Assembly: GCF_000378185.1 (NCBI RefSeq)
Contig: NZ_KB899376.1
Coordinates: forward strand, 462,357 to 526,356
From: Salinimonas chungwhensis DSM 16280
Lineage (GTDB): Bacteria > Pseudomonadota > Gammaproteobacteria > Enterobacterales > Alteromonadaceae
DNA: 64,000 bases
Direction of reading: 5' to 3'
Part shown: piece by piece, positions 47,575 through 57,758 of the stretch
How the letters are laid out: each line of letters begins with the position of its first letter
How positions within the stretch are numbered: the stretch's first letter is position 1
Translations under genes and position numbers: made by a program
The notes under the pieces: model-generated
Database searches by the model: none
What the model was told of the DNA's origin: nothing
What the model saw: only the letters and a program-made list of their open reading frames with translations

Positions 47575-49323
47575 ATGAAATTAAAACAGCTTGCCGCCGC
47601 CATGCTTATGGCAACAGGCAGTGTGTCTGCACTGGCTGCTACGTACGATGTCACCCCTTTACCCGTTACCGATATCGCGAAGAGCAATTTTGGTAAGTCT
47701 ATCGACAATACCGGAGCTATGTTAACCGCGGTTTCACAAGAGTTTAATCCGCGTATCGATCTTGCGTTACTTGAGGAGAGCGGTTTTTTTAATGTGGTTA
47801 CCACGCTTGAAAACCCCGAAGATGCGCAAAATGGTGTATTCACATCGGTAGACTACCAGATTATAGTCAATTTTTTGTTAAATAATCAGAATCAGGCGAG
47901 TATTGTGTACCCGTCGCTGGCATCTTTTCGTTCGTATGTCACTGATACCGTAGATGCTGAACTGGTGCCGGGTCTGGATCGTTTGATTGACTCTGGTGAG
48001 GGATTTACCCAGAGCGCTGAATCCATTGCCAGGGACAGTATCAGTCGTGACTTTATTGTCGGCTCATCAGAACTACCATTTGAACGGGTAGAGTACACTG
48101 ATGAAGATGGCGAAACTGCTTATGCGCTAATCAGCGAAGGTCTGGAGCAGGCTTATGCGCAGGTAAACGGGCAAACAGTACGACTGCCTTCACCGGATGA
48201 TTTGTTAAATGGTTACGCCACCGCTTTTGCTGTCAATGAAAGCTTTCAGGTGGCCGGATTCGGTACGACTGATTTCACAGATGCTATTCGCGAAGACATC
48301 GAAGAATGTAGCGATGATGAATTACGCGGTGATACACCCATTGAGTTGTGCCTGAAAAATATCGTCTACCAGCGCCGCTCAAACGGTAACTCCGTCAGTC
48401 TTGTCTATCCGTTGAAAGTTGCTTCTCAAATTCGTCCTGTGATATGGAGCCTTAATGCCTCAGGGGACATTGTTGATATTACCAGTTACCCGCTAGTGTA
48501 TGAGCCTGAAGGCGAACAGCTTGACTCATATAACTATGGCCGCGCGTATGACATAAATAACAACGGAATCGCGGTAGGTATTTCTGCTACTGATGAAAAT
48601 ACAATTCTTTCTCGCCTTGGTGCAAACCGTACCCGTGAACGCGGCGAGGTTGCTGCCGTGTTTAGCAATGGCGAAACCACCGAGTTACTCAACCGAGAAG
48701 AGAATCTGCAAAGCCGCGCGATTTCCATTAATGACACAAACTGGATTACCGGTTATGTCACCCGCGAACCGAACAGTGTCGCCCGCAATTTCTTATTCGC
48801 CCATAACCTGGATACCGAAGAAACTCTATATCCGCAGGGCTTTTTTGAAAATGCTCAAACTGAACCAGCCGCAATCAACAACAATAATATTGTTGTTGGT
48901 GCCTCTCAGTTTGAAGCTGTGGCTTCAGGAGTCACGCCGAAAACTCACGCCTTTATGTACAAAATCGGCGATGACGCTATTGTGGATTTAAACAATCTTA
49001 CCAGCTGTGATAGCGAATACTTGCTGGTTGATGCCCTGGATATAAACGACAACAATGAAATTATTGCTAATGCACTGATTCGCCGGCCTTCACAGTTTGT
49101 TGATGGCGAAGATATTCTCGAAGATGGTGAACCGGCATTTGAGGATCGCATTGTTGCTGTAAAATTAACACCTAATCCGAATGGTGAAATTGAAACCTGC
49201 GATGAAGACGACATTGGTAATGTGGAAGATGAAAAATATGAACGCAGTGGCGCTTCATTTTCGTTTAGCGCATTACTGGCACTATTCGGCTTTGCCGGCT
49301 TCAGACGACTCACTCGTCGATAA
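47575..49323 (+). CDS. DUF3466 family secreted protein with a GlyGly-CTERM-like tail
   Basis: 582 residues with a signal peptide (about 1-20, ending SALAATYD). The body matches DUF3466, with several beta repeats of the type YDINNNGIAVGIS, ISINDTNWITGYV, AAINNNNIVVGAS and LDINDNNEIIANA, similar to HAF-type repeats. The C-terminus (SGASFSFSALLALFGFAGFRRLTRR, split here as SGASFSFS, then a hydrophobic helix, then RRLTRR) resembles a degenerate GlyGly-CTERM surface-sorting signal. Its function is unknown. It lies 12 bases after uup and is closed by a strong terminator. Confidence 0.85.
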   Translation: MKLKQLAAAMLMATGSVSALAATYDVTPLPVTDIAKSNFGKSIDNTGAMLTAVSQEFNPRIDLALLEESGFFNVVTTLENPEDAQNGVFTSVDYQIIVNFLLNNQNQASIVYPSLASFRSYVTDTVDAELVPGLDRLIDSGEGFTQSAESIARDSISRDFIVGSSELPFERVEYTDEDGETAYALISEGLEQAYAQVNGQTVRLPSPDDLLNGYATAFAVNESFQVAGFGTTDFTDAIREDIEECSDDELRGDTPIELCLKNIVYQRRSNGNSVSLVYPLKVASQIRPVIWSLNASGDIVDITSYPLVYEPEGEQLDSYNYGRAYDINNNGIAVGISATDENTILSRLGANRTRERGEVAAVFSNGETTELLNREENLQSRAISINDTNWITGYVTREPNSVARNFLFAHNLDTEETLYPQGFFENAQTEPAAINNNNIVVGASQFEAVASGVTPKTHAFMYKIGDDAIVDLNNLTSCDSEYLLVDALDINDNNEIIANALIRRPSQFVDGEDILEDGEPAFEDRIVAVKLTPNPNGEIETCDEDDIGNVEDEKYERSGASFSFSALLALFGFAGFRRLTRR

Positions 49324-49339
49324 TCTGTATTGGTAATTT

Positions 49340-49377
49340 AAGCCCTGCAATTTTTACTTTTTGCAGGGCTTTTTTTT
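49340..49377 (+). terminator. Terminator after the DUF3466 gene
   Basis: A perfect 11-bp stem (AAGCCCTGCAA / TTGCAGGGCTT) with a T-rich loop and an eight-T tail. Confidence 0.9.
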
Positions 49378-49606
49378 GCCTTTTGTCATAGGCAATGTGT
49401 TCAGAGCAAAAATATTCAAAATAAAAAACTCCCACAGTTCCACAAGTTAGTTTATGTCAAGAGAATTTTTTGTGAATTTTACTTGAACCTTCGCGCTACA
49501 ATGACTATCACATTATTGTACACGAAAAAAAACAGCACTCGTCGACAATCTAAGCTTAAGGTGACTGCATTGATTGTGTACATAATCTGACAAAAGAGGC
49601 TAATCA

Positions 49607-49783
49607 ATGAAACGACAAAAAAGAGACAAACTGACTCGCGCCCATGCGAAAGGGTATCAGGCTGGTATCAGCGGTCGCTCTAAAGAAAACTGTCCATTTC
49701 AATCGTTTGATACACGTTCACATTGGCTAGGAGGATGGCGAGAAGCCGCAGAAGACCGTAGTGTCGGTCTAACGGTACGTTAA
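49607..49783 (+). CDS. rmf: Ribosome modulation factor
   Basis: 58 residues (E. coli Rmf 55), too short to be obvious by length alone. It is highly basic and begins MKRQKRDKLTRAHAKGYQAG, with the family SGRSKENCPF, and a WLGGWREA segment near the end. It dimerises 70S ribosomes to 100S in stationary phase. Its place between uup/DUF3466 and fabA matches the conserved rmf-fabA arrangement. The 230-base upstream region between the terminator and the start probably carries a growth-phase or ppGpp-responsive promoter, as known for E. coli rmf. Terminator at 49803. Confidence 0.95.
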   Translation: MKRQKRDKLTRAHAKGYQAGISGRSKENCPFQSFDTRSHWLGGWREAAEDRSVGLTVR

Positions 49784-49802
49784 ATCTCTTTGACGTTTAG
49801 GT

Positions 49803-49826
49803 AAGCCCCTTACCGGGGCTTTTTTA
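49803..49826 (+). terminator. Terminator after rmf
   Basis: AAGCCCC / GGGGCTT stem (loop TTACC) with a T6 tail, in the 49 bases between rmf and the convergent fabA. Confidence 0.85.
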
Positions 49827-49832
49827 TTTTTA

Positions 49833-50351
49833 CTAAAAATTCGATGTATCCTGAAATAGGCCAACCTTCAAATCTTTCGCAGCGTATATCTCACGCCCAT
49901 CGACCTCTACCGTTCCATCAGCCAGGCCCATAAACAAACGCCGTTTTACCACCCGCTTCATAGTTATTTTATAAGTCACTTTCTTGGCCGTAGGCAGAAT
50001 CTGCCCGGTAAATTTAACTTCACCGACACCCAGCGCGCGACCCTTGCCAGGACCACCGCTCCATCCCAGGAAAAAGCCTACCAACTGCCACATTGCGTCC
50101 AGGCCCAGACATCCTGGCATAACAGGGTCACCGGGGAAGTGACAGTCAAAAAACCACAAGTCAGGGTGTATATCCAGTTCAGCAACAATCTCGCCTTTAC
50201 CATAGTCTCCGCCTGTATCTTTGATGGAGACGATACGATCCATCATAAGCATATTGGGGGCTGGCAGCTGGCTGTTTCCGGCACCGAACATTTCGCCACG
50301 ACTGCAGGCCAAAAGATCTTCCCGACTAAAGCTATCTTGTTGTTGAGACAT
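49833..50351 (-). CDS. fabA: 3-hydroxydecanoyl-ACP dehydratase/isomerase FabA
   Basis: 172 residues, exactly the E. coli length. The catalytic His71 and Asp85 lie in [20 protein letters not shown]. It makes trans-2- and cis-3-decenoyl-ACP, the branch point to unsaturated fatty acids. Convergent with rmf, as in E. coli. It is likely regulated by FadR/FabR in relatives; no operator was identified with confidence. Confidence 0.96.
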   Translation of the reverse strand: MSQQQDSFSREDLLACSRGEMFGAGNSQLPAPNMLMMDRIVSIKDTGGDYGKGEIVAELDIHPDLWFFDCHFPGDPVMPGCLGLDAMWQLVGFFLGWSGGPGKGRALGVGEVKFTGQILPTAKKVTYKITMKRVVKRRLFMGLADGTVEVDGREIYAAKDLKVGLFQDTSNF

Positions 50352-50580
50352 AAACTCTCTTCTTGTAATGGATTAAGCGCCATAATTTAGCGAACACTTG
50401 TACGCTAAACAACTCTGAACAGTCATTTTCTTGAAGTTTTTAGTTTTTACAAGGTAACCGAACAGATAATAAACAACAATTGTCGTTTAAAATAAAGCAC
50501 TGACCGCCAAACTTCGACTAGGCGGGAGTAATTTTCTGTGTAGTATAGACACAGACGTGGTTAGTGTTTAACGTGTTGAA

Positions 50581-50841
50581 ATGGCAAATACGAAAAAAAT
50601 CAATTCACAGGCGAACGCAGACAAGCAACGTCGTTTTCGTGATAAGCAGCGTGAAGCAGGCAGAAAAATGGTCCGCGGGTATGTTTCTCCCGAGGCAACG
50701 ACGTGTTATGACGAAATGCGTGATAAAACCGGATGGAGCGATAATGAAATGTTGTCGAACGCAATACGCATCATGTACGCGGCTCATAAGTGCGGCCAGA
50801 TCAAACTGCTTAATGAGTGGTTGAAGGACCATAAACGATGA
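50581..50841 (+). CDS. Small basic protein of unknown function, possibly DNA-binding
   Basis: 86 residues. The N-terminal third is very basic (QRRFRDKQREAGRKMVRGYV), followed by a helical region with GWSDNEMLSNAIRIMYAA. The general pattern (basic arm, short strand, two helices) resembles ribbon-helix-helix proteins, but I do not recognise the family. The ATG at 50581 has no clear Shine-Dalgarno. It ends one base before the convergent photolyase-like gene stop. Of moderate confidence as a real gene. Confidence 0.55.
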   Translation: MANTKKINSQANADKQRRFRDKQREAGRKMVRGYVSPEATTCYDEMRDKTGWSDNEMLSNAIRIMYAAHKCGQIKLLNEWLKDHKR

Positions 50842-52308
50842 TTAAGGCTTGCGGTCTGGTAGTGTATGTCTGGCAAGAATTCGTGCTGCTTCGGTGATTA
50901 CATCCTGGCGCTGTCGGAACGCCCACAATCGTTCCCTTATATTTGCGCCATGCTCATCAATATTGATTATCGGCGCATTGTAAGGAGCGACAATATTGAT
51001 ACCCTCGAGCTCAGCCACCAGCGGTGGTAATTTCCAGGGTTCATGAATATATTGAACCGGAACCGGTTGCAGTTCAGGTACCCATTTTTTAATAAAAATG
51101 CCGTCTTCATCCAGTTCACGGGACTGCTTTACCGGGTTATACAGCCGCAGGGTGTTGGTACCGGTAACGCCAGCCTGCATTTGTATTTGAGGATAATGAA
51201 TGCCCGGCTCAAAATCTAAAAACTGGCGAGCCAGAAACTCAGCAGGGCGACGCCAGTGAAGATTCAGCCAATGGCAGGCAAAGCTGACCACCATCGCACG
51301 CATTCTGAAATTCAAATATCCCGTGGCTATAACGGCGCGCATACAGGCATCCACCAATGGAAAACCCGTCCGACCACGGCACCACTTTTCAAACAGATAT
51401 TGAGCAACCGGCCCATCCTCATAGTTGAATTCTTCGTACGCTTTATTCACACTGCGAAACTCCATCCTGCTTTCACTTTCAAATTTCTGAATAAAGTGAT
51501 CGTGCCAGGCAATCCGGTCGCCAAATGCTTTCATGGATAAGGAGTGGCGCTTTTCACCGCGGGCACATTGACGGGCATACTGATACACCTGGCGCACAGT
51601 AATATTGCCAAACGCCAGGTAAGGGCTGAGTCTGCTACAGCTGCGCCGGGCTGCTTCAGGAAACGAAATATACCGATGATAGTCTGCACAGCGCTTGCCA
51701 AAAAAATGCTTCAGTACAAACCACGCACGGCGTTCTCCGCCAGGTTGTAATTGCTTAGCGCTGCAAGGCAATGGGTGAGTCATATAGCAAGCAAAGCTAC
51801 CCTGATGCCAGTTCACCGAAGATAAATGAATATCCTGACTTGGCTCATTGTAAAAATCTTGCCAGTTTTTACGCCAGTTCTTGCGATTAGTCAGGCCCCG
51901 AACCACAGCATTTTGTCTGTGCTCTGACCAGGAGATCTGGTGTACTGAGCACCATTTATGTAGCGCAACATCACGCTTAAACGTGTTGTTAAGACCAATT
52001 TCCATGTGAGAATGAATGGCCTGTATGGCAAAAATGTGTCGGAGATCCTCAAATACCGCCACAGCCTCACCATAAGCAACGTATACCTGACTGTTATATG
52101 GACGCAATTGCGAATTGATATCCCCTAAACTATCCATGATAAACTGCCAGTGGCGAGGGCTGTAATGAGGATCATCAAGTAGTATCGGTTCTATAATATA
52201 AAGAAGCAAAACACGTTTACCGCTACTGGCAGCAGTAACCAGGGCAGCATGGTCGCGTAGGCGCAAATCACGCTTTAACCAAACGATGTTAACGGATGTT
52301 TTGGTCAT
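50842..52308 (-). CDS. Cryptochrome/photolyase family protein, divergent subfamily
   Basis: 488 residues. The N-terminal photolyase alpha/beta domain starts with [16 protein letters not shown]. The C-terminal FAD-binding helical domain (about 200-430) has [54 protein letters not shown] and [16 protein letters not shown]. The loop that is normally DxDLAxNxxxWQW reads [21 protein letters not shown], so this is neither CPD class I nor DASH type. It is probably a photolyase or blue-light sensor of uncharacterised specificity. Its ATG overlaps the stop of the DASH gene (ATGA), so the two are coupled. Confidence 0.85.
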   Translation of the reverse strand: MTKTSVNIVWLKRDLRLRDHAALVTAASSGKRVLLLYIIEPILLDDPHYSPRHWQFIMDSLGDINSQLRPYNSQVYVAYGEAVAVFEDLRHIFAIQAIHSHMEIGLNNTFKRDVALHKWCSVHQISWSEHRQNAVVRGLTNRKNWRKNWQDFYNEPSQDIHLSSVNWHQGSFACYMTHPLPCSAKQLQPGGERRAWFVLKHFFGKRCADYHRYISFPEAARRSCSRLSPYLAFGNITVRQVYQYARQCARGEKRHSLSMKAFGDRIAWHDHFIQKFESESRMEFRSVNKAYEEFNYEDGPVAQYLFEKWCRGRTGFPLVDACMRAVIATGYLNFRMRAMVVSFACHWLNLHWRRPAEFLARQFLDFEPGIHYPQIQMQAGVTGTNTLRLYNPVKQSRELDEDGIFIKKWVPELQPVPVQYIHEPWKLPPLVAELEGINIVAPYNAPIINIDEHGANIRERLWAFRQRQDVITEAARILARHTLPDRKP

Positions 52309-53573
52309 CGAAGCCAGTAATCGATGAATTCGCGGTGAGGGTCGTACCGTTCAGTCTGCGCAGCAATATCAAATTTTCTTTGCCCTCTGGGATCACTGCC
52401 ACCTCCGGCAAGATACAACCAGTTTCCCCAATTGCTGGCCACATCATAATCAATAAGCATATACTCAAAATAGGCAGCGCCATAACGCCAGTGCTGATTC
52501 AGCTCATGAATGAGATAGCTGGCGCACAGTTGCCTGGCTCGGTTAGATAAAAACCCGGTGGTATTTAACTGCCGCATGCCAGCATCAACAATGTCACAGC
52601 CGGTGTTTCCTTCGCACCATTTTCTCACCTCTGTTTTGTCATAATGAAGGTTCGGGTTGTGCTGCTTGAATCCGCCCGCAGCGAAGAAAAGATGGCCGTG
52701 CTTTTTCAGTTGAAGGTGAAAAAACTCACGCCACAGTAATTCAAAATACAACCAATATGTTGATTCGTTTTTTTCTACGTTTTCTTCATATTTCACGATG
52801 CGGGAAGCCACTCGGCGGGGCGAAAGCATGCCACTGGCTAGCCAGGCAGAAAATTTACTGGAAAAATCCCATCCCAGCATGCCATTACGGGTGACTTTGT
52901 ATTGAGAAAGATGCTGACTACCTTCGAAATAATAGTCCAGTTGAGCAAGGCCGAACCGCTCACCACCGTGCCAGTCTTTTGTTAAAAATGCGGTGGGCTC
53001 ACTATTTTGCTGACAGTTTGATTCGAACACTGGGGGCTTAAGACTTTTCACAACTGCCTCAGGTGCTATCGGACTGACAACGTCCTCAATTTTCTTGCGC
53101 CACGGAGTAAAGGTGTTATCCACGCTCTCAAGCGCCATGGGCAATGCGTTTATCCCGAACAGCGTTTCCTGCGTTTGCATGTGCCAGCGCAATAACGGGC
53201 ACTTTTGCTTAATTTTACTCAGTGTTCGCTGCTCATAAACACCGTCCAGGGTTGTAGCACCGATATCACTAACTGCATATTGCTCACAAAGCCGCGCAAT
53301 CTCGTTAATCGTATCGCCATTTAGAACCAACAGGTGTTGACCGAGATCATCAAGCTGGGCCCTTAGGTCCCCGAGACCCTGCTCGATAAATTGTTTGCGG
53401 TGTGGTCCCATCCGCGACCAGCCAAACTCTGCAGTCTTAAAAAGTTGTTCATCAAAAACATAAACGAGAATTAACGAATCAACAACTGAATTTAATTTAA
53501 TTAAAGCGGGCATATCGTCAAGACGCAAATCCCGTGTGAACCAGTATAATCCTGTACGTTGTTCTTTCACCAT
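52305..53573 (-). CDS. Cryptochrome DASH family protein
   Basis: 422 residues from ATG 53573; the frame stays open upstream into the divergent promoter, but homology begins at [13 protein letters not shown] right after this start. FAD-domain signatures of the DASH type are clear: [26 protein letters not shown] and [29 protein letters not shown], ending [17 protein letters not shown] proteins repair CPDs in single-stranded DNA and/or sense blue light. It is shorter than many DASH members because the C-terminal extension is absent. It is first gene of a minus-strand pair and is divergent from phrB. Confidence 0.9.
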   Translation of the reverse strand: MVKEQRTGLYWFTRDLRLDDMPALIKLNSVVDSLILVYVFDEQLFKTAEFGWSRMGPHRKQFIEQGLGDLRAQLDDLGQHLLVLNGDTINEIARLCEQYAVSDIGATTLDGVYEQRTLSKIKQKCPLLRWHMQTQETLFGINALPMALESVDNTFTPWRKKIEDVVSPIAPEAVVKSLKPPVFESNCQQNSEPTAFLTKDWHGGERFGLAQLDYYFEGSQHLSQYKVTRNGMLGWDFSSKFSAWLASGMLSPRRVASRIVKYEENVEKNESTYWLYFELLWREFFHLQLKKHGHLFFAAGGFKQHNPNLHYDKTEVRKWCEGNTGCDIVDAGMRQLNTTGFLSNRARQLCASYLIHELNQHWRYGAAYFEYMLIDYDVASNWGNWLYLAGGGSDPRGQRKFDIAAQTERYDPHREFIDYWLR

Positions 53574-53652
53574 TGTTGTGCGCTTAACTGAGATCAATTG
53601 ATGGCTGAATACGTATATCTGGTAAACAAAGACCATCAGAATAGGGGATACC
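53574..53652. promoter_or_regulatory. Divergent promoter region of the photolyase block
   Basis: 79 bases between the start codons of the DASH gene and phrB must contain both promoters. A 10-bp palindrome ATCAATTGAT lies at 53593-53602 and could be an operator shared by both directions. No LitR/CarH or LexA box was recognised. Confidence 0.4.
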
Positions 53653-55080
53653 GTGACAGTACCAGTAAGTCTAATGTGGTTCAAAAAAGACCTGCGGGTC
53701 AAGGATAATCCGGCACTGAATGCAGCCTGTGATTTAGGCAAAATTATCCCGATATATATCTATGATACAGGGGCTCCGGATGGCAGATTGCCCGGTGGCG
53801 CGGGGCAGTGGTGGCTTCACCAGTCTTTAACCCGGCTCAACGAGCGATTAAATGGTCACTTACAGGTTTTCAAAGGCGATGCCAAAACGTTGATTCCGGA
53901 ACTGATGGAAGCTTTTAAGGTAAATACAATTTTCTGGAATCGCACTTATGAGCCCTGGGCTATTCGCCGGGATAAAGCCATCAAGAAAACTCTGGAGGAT
54001 AAAGAGCTCAAAGCTAAAAGTTTCAATGGCAGCCTTTTGTGGGAACCGATGAATATTGAAACCAAAAGCGGTACACCTTATAAAGTCTTTACACCATACT
54101 ATAAAAAAGGTTGTCTTAATGCTGCAGAGCCTCGCTATCCTCATGCGCCACCTGATCGAATCACTTATAGCGACGTGCCGAATAAAGGCGAGGGCATTGA
54201 CGCTCTGAATCTCATGCCGGATATTCATTGGTATGACGACATTCAGAAACATTGGCAACCAGGTGAAGAGGGCGCCGCAGATCGGTTAAGTACATTTCTC
54301 AATGACGATGCGACTCAATACCACGAACAAAGGGACCTGCCAGCCATAGATGGCACATCAGGCCTGTCGCCACATTTGCACTGGGGAGAAATATCCCCCA
54401 ATCAGGTCTGGTACGCGGTTAAAGATAAATTCGGTGATAGCGAAAATAAAGACATTGATACTTATTTAAGCGAGCTTGGCTGGCGTGAGTTCAGCTACTA
54501 TTTGCTTTATCATTTTCCCAATATTGTTGATAAAAACTTTAATAAGAAGTTTGATAATTTTTCCTGGCGATACAGCAAGAATGAACTGAAAGCCTGGCAA
54601 CAGGGTAAAACCGGCATTCCCATTGTAGATGCCGGCATGCGCCAGCTCTGGCAGCGCGGCTGGATGCATAATCGCGTCAGAATGATAGTGGGCTCGTTTT
54701 TGGTTAAAAATCTCTTGATGCACTGGCATCACGGTGAACAGTGGTTCTGGGACTGCCTGGTGGATGCTGATTTAGCCAGCAATACCGCAGGCTGGCAATG
54801 GGTAGCGGGTTCGGGCGCTGACGCAGCCCCTTATTTTAGGATATTTAATCCGGTTCTGCAGGGGGAAAAGTTCGATAAAGAGGGTGAATACGTCAGTCAG
54901 TACTGTCCTGAGCTTAAAAACCTGCCCAAAAAGTACATCCACAAGCCCTGGGATGCACCAGATGATGTATTGCAAAAAGCTGGCGTAACACTGGGTGACG
55001 AGTATCCCGAACCACTTGTGGATTTAAAAGCGAGTCGCCAGCGGGCCCTCGATGCCTTCGACGAAATAAAAGGAAGTTAA
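53653..55080 (+). CDS. phrB: Deoxyribodipyrimidine (CPD) photolyase, class I
   Basis: 475 residues (E. coli 472). The N-terminal antenna domain starts with SLMWFKKDLRVKDNPAL. The FAD domain has [40 protein letters not shown] and DADLASNTAGWQWVAGSGADAAPYFRIFNP, the canonical class I flavin and DNA-contact motifs. It splits cyclobutane pyrimidine dimers with blue light. The start is GTG 53653 behind AGGGGAT. The next gene's ATG overlaps its stop (TAATG). Confidence 0.94.
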   Translation: MTVPVSLMWFKKDLRVKDNPALNAACDLGKIIPIYIYDTGAPDGRLPGGAGQWWLHQSLTRLNERLNGHLQVFKGDAKTLIPELMEAFKVNTIFWNRTYEPWAIRRDKAIKKTLEDKELKAKSFNGSLLWEPMNIETKSGTPYKVFTPYYKKGCLNAAEPRYPHAPPDRITYSDVPNKGEGIDALNLMPDIHWYDDIQKHWQPGEEGAADRLSTFLNDDATQYHEQRDLPAIDGTSGLSPHLHWGEISPNQVWYAVKDKFGDSENKDIDTYLSELGWREFSYYLLYHFPNIVDKNFNKKFDNFSWRYSKNELKAWQQGKTGIPIVDAGMRQLWQRGWMHNRVRMIVGSFLVKNLLMHWHHGEQWFWDCLVDADLASNTAGWQWVAGSGADAAPYFRIFNPVLQGEKFDKEGEYVSQYCPELKNLPKKYIHKPWDAPDDVLQKAGVTLGDEYPEPLVDLKASRQRALDAFDEIKGS

Positions 55081-56624
55081 TGATGGCAGGGGCATTACGA
55101 CTTATTCTGGCGGACCAGCTCACCGACTCTTTACCCATTATCCAGGATACAGATAAAAGCCAGGATGTGGTGTTAATGGCAGAGGTGAAAGAAGAAGCTA
55201 CCTATGTAAAGCATCATAAAAAGAAAATTGCTTTTTTGTTTTCAGCAATGCGGCATTTTGCTCACGCGCTGGAGGATCAGGGGATTACGGTCCGGTATCG
55301 CCGCTATGATGCAGACGATAATCAGGGGAGTCTGTTACAGGAAGTCAAGCTTGCCTTGGACGATACCGGGTGCAAGAAGGTAATGGTCACATCACCCGGT
55401 GAGTATCGTCTTTTGAATAGCATGTATCAGTGGGAAAATATGCTGGACGCCCCGGTGAAAATCATGGACGACCCGCGTTTTTATGCTACTACGGACGATT
55501 TTTCCCGATGGGCCAAGGATCGCAAGTCGCTTCGCATGGAATTTTTCTATCGTGAAATGCGCAAAAAGACCGGTATTTTGATGGATAGCGGTGGTCCCAT
55601 TGGTGGCAAATGGAATTATGATGACAAGAACCGTGAGTCCTTGCCTAAATCGAAGTCCGTGCCTGCGCCCACAACATTTTCGCCCGATGAGATAACCAAA
55701 GACGTTTTGAAATTAGTAGAAACTACATTCCCCGACCATTTTGGCGATTTAACACCATTTCAGTTTGCAGTTACCCGTGAACAGGCACTTACGGTACTCA
55801 ACGAATTTATCGAACAGCGGTTACCCGAGTTTGGTCAGTTTCAGGACGCGATGCGCAATGATGCCCCCTGGTTGTTTCACTCTCATATCTCGTTTTATTT
55901 AAATTGCGGATTGCTGCTACCGCAGGAAGCCATTGAGCAGGCAGAAGCTGCTTACCAGGCCGGCGCCGCGCCTCTGAATTCTGTGGAGGGTTTTATCCGC
56001 CAAATTCTTGGCTGGCGGGAATTTGTCAGAGGTTTTTACTGGCACTATATGCCCGGCCTGGACAAAGACAACTATTTTAACGCCACACGCGATTTACCAT
56101 CCTTTTTCTGGGACGGTTACACCAACATGAACTGCATGCGCCAGTGCATTACCCAAACCAAACAAAATGCCTATGCCCATCATATCCAGCGCTTAATGGT
56201 CATAGGCAACTTTTCGCTGCTCACAGAGTTGTCTCCTGAGCAGGTTCAGCGATGGTATTTGCTGGTGTATGCTGATGCATACGAGTGGGTAGAGCTACCA
56301 AATGTATCAGCCATGATCCTTTATGCCGATGGCGGTAACCTCGCCAGTAAGCCATATGTGGCCAGCGGTAGCTACATCAATAAGATGTCAGATTATTGCA
56401 AAAACTGTGGCTATAGCGTGACTAAAAAAACCGGTGAAAAGGCCTGCCCGTTTAACTATCTATACTGGCGTTTTCTGGATGCGCACAAAGCTAAACTTAA
56501 AGGAAACCCCCGAATGGGATTGGTGTATAAAAGTTACGAGCGAATGGGGGAAGAAAAAATTCAGGTAATGCGAGAAGACGCGGCAAATTTTTTGAGAAAG
56601 TTAAGCAATAATGAAGAAGTCTGA
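55080..56624 (+). CDS. Bacterial (6-4) photolyase / iron-sulfur cryptochrome-photolyase (FeS-BCP)
   Basis: 514 residues. The N-terminus [16 protein letters not shown] is typical of FeS-BCP proteins. Four cysteines expected to hold the 4Fe-4S cluster are seen: one in NMNCMRQCI, two in CKNCG and one in [10 protein letters not shown]. The FAD domain includes [15 protein letters not shown], and [14 protein letters not shown] follows. The family (Agrobacterium PhrB, Rhodobacter CryB) repairs (6-4) photoproducts. ATG 55080 overlaps the phrB stop; an ATG at 55083 has the better spacing to AAGGAAG. Overlaps the DUF2256 gene by 14 bases. Confidence 0.92.
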   Translation: MMAGALRLILADQLTDSLPIIQDTDKSQDVVLMAEVKEEATYVKHHKKKIAFLFSAMRHFAHALEDQGITVRYRRYDADDNQGSLLQEVKLALDDTGCKKVMVTSPGEYRLLNSMYQWENMLDAPVKIMDDPRFYATTDDFSRWAKDRKSLRMEFFYREMRKKTGILMDSGGPIGGKWNYDDKNRESLPKSKSVPAPTTFSPDEITKDVLKLVETTFPDHFGDLTPFQFAVTREQALTVLNEFIEQRLPEFGQFQDAMRNDAPWLFHSHISFYLNCGLLLPQEAIEQAEAAYQAGAAPLNSVEGFIRQILGWREFVRGFYWHYMPGLDKDNYFNATRDLPSFFWDGYTNMNCMRQCITQTKQNAYAHHIQRLMVIGNFSLLTELSPEQVQRWYLLVYADAYEWVELPNVSAMILYADGGNLASKPYVASGSYINKMSDYCKNCGYSVTKKTGEKACPFNYLYWRFLDAHKAKLKGNPRMGLVYKSYERMGEEKIQVMREDAANFLRKLSNNEEV

Positions 56625-56775
56625 ATTACCGAAAAAGGTATGCCCGGTATGTCATCGACCCTTCACATGGCGCAAAAAATGGGAAAAAACCTGGGGTGAA
56701 GTTAAGTACTGCTCAAAACGCTGTGCTGGTCAGCGTAAAACTATAAAAGCCAGACATCAGAACGCTGACGGCTAA
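56611..56775 (+). CDS. DUF2256 small zinc-ribbon-like protein
   Basis: 54 residues, starting inside the end of the (6-4) photolyase gene in another frame. Two cysteine pairs (VCPVCHRPF and [10 protein letters not shown]) with a [10 protein letters not shown] segment between them match DUF2256. The family is nearly always next to FeS-BCP photolyases, so a role in photolyase maturation or regulation is likely but unproven. Its stop overlaps the stop of the convergent hypothetical gene. Confidence 0.88.
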   Translation: MKKSELPKKVCPVCHRPFTWRKKWEKTWGEVKYCSKRCAGQRKTIKARHQNADG

Positions 56776-57083
56776 TGTACAATCGCACCCTGTTCCATCA
56801 GAAACCAGCTTCCTTTTTTAAAGCGCATTATGAAAAATTTTGCCAGCTTTATTGAGTTGGGGCGAAGCTCAAGTTTGACAGTGACTGAATCAATTCGGTG
56901 ACATTGAAGAGATGCACCATTACTTAAATAAGTGGCAATTTTTTCTGACTCACTGGGAAACCAAACATCACGGATCAGGTAGCCAAAAACTTTACAAAAC
57001 AAACTGATAGCATCAATCATGGTATTGTCATAAGTGTCAATACCAATACAAAAATCATCGGAACAAGACTCGCGCATGTGCAT
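56772..57083 (-). CDS. Hypothetical protein
   Basis: 103 residues from ATG 57083, chosen because GGAG lies six bases upstream; the frame extends to 57119 without a ribosome site. No signal peptide or membrane segment. It has several Cys in the first third and a basic end ([21 protein letters not shown]). The family was not recognised. It is convergent with the DUF2256 gene, with stops overlapping by four bases. Codon use looks normal, but there is little other support. Confidence 0.5.
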   Translation of the reverse strand: MHMRESCSDDFCIGIDTYDNTMIDAISLFCKVFGYLIRDVWFPSESEKIATYLSNGASLQCHRIDSVTVKLELRPNSIKLAKFFIMRFKKGSWFLMEQGAIVH

Positions 57084-57579
57084 GTACCACTCCATTGTTT
57101 GAAATAGGTTGTACTGCACACCTCAACTATTTTCTAGTGTAGTGCGCGTCGAATATAAATGCCACAAAAACACTTAAGAACTGATGATAAAATAAAAATT
57201 AGTTGATCTGAGATAAGTTTTTTCGGCTTAAATAAATAGATTATCTAGTTTAAGAGAAGTAGGGCAGTGCCATCGCCATTTTCCAGTTTATCGCTCTGGC
57301 AACAGTTATAAATCGTTTTAAACAGCAAGTCTGTTACGTTCGTTATCCTGCACAATAGAGCCACAAGCTCTGCAATCTGCCTCCAGCCTTGCCGAGCAAA
57401 ACTGGAAAGTTTTAATTCTGTATTGTGTTAAAGGGGGAGTGGACAGAACCCTTAGCAGTTTAAAGCAAGCGTAAGGCCGTATTCTGGACCAAAGTGCAGT
57501 TTACCTATTTTGATAAGTGACTAAGATTAGTTCGTCACAAGAAATGAATGACAGTTTATCAATCAAAAGGAATTACTTG
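57084..57579. other. Intergenic region upstream of the peptide operon
   Basis: About 500 AT-rich bases with many stops in all frames. A stretch around 57265-57355 is open for about 28 codons but has no start or recognisable motif and may be a gene remnant. The promoter of the peptide operon must lie here, but no convincing -35/-10 pair was found. This is the left edge of the accessory region ending at the recombinase gene. Confidence 0.4.
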
Positions 57580-57699
57580 ATGAAAGAGTTAACAAAATCA
57601 GATATCCAGGATGTCAGCGGTGGAATAGCTCCCTGGGCCATCATAGTCGGTATTGGCGCTTACGGATCCGCATTGGAAACAGCGTGGACATTTGGTTAA
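57580..57699 (+). CDS. Double-glycine leader peptide 1 (bacteriocin-like precursor)
   Basis: 39 residues from ATG 57580, which has AAAAGGA nine bases upstream. The leader MKELTKSDIQDVSGG has the hydrophobic spacing (L4, I9, V12) and GG at -2/-1 recognised by C39-peptidase ABC exporters. The core after Gly15 is 24 residues, hydrophobic and Gly-rich (GIGAYGSA, GxxxG-like), as in class IIb-type bacteriocins. In frame after the TAA stop, 12 more codons (GLGSGLYDAFHP) run to a second stop and align with the same tail after peptide 2. No exporter lies in the window. Confidence 0.75.
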   Translation: MKELTKSDIQDVSGGIAPWAIIVGIGAYGSALETAWTFG

Positions 57700-57758
57700 G
57701 GGTTAGGTTCAGGTCTCTATGACGCATTTCATCCATAAACTATATACTGGAGAAAAAA

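Noticed and set aside
57517-57579. Longer version of double-glycine peptide 1 beginning at 57517
   Set aside because: The extra 21 residues would destroy the normal leader, and the AAAAGGA site fits the ATG at 57580.
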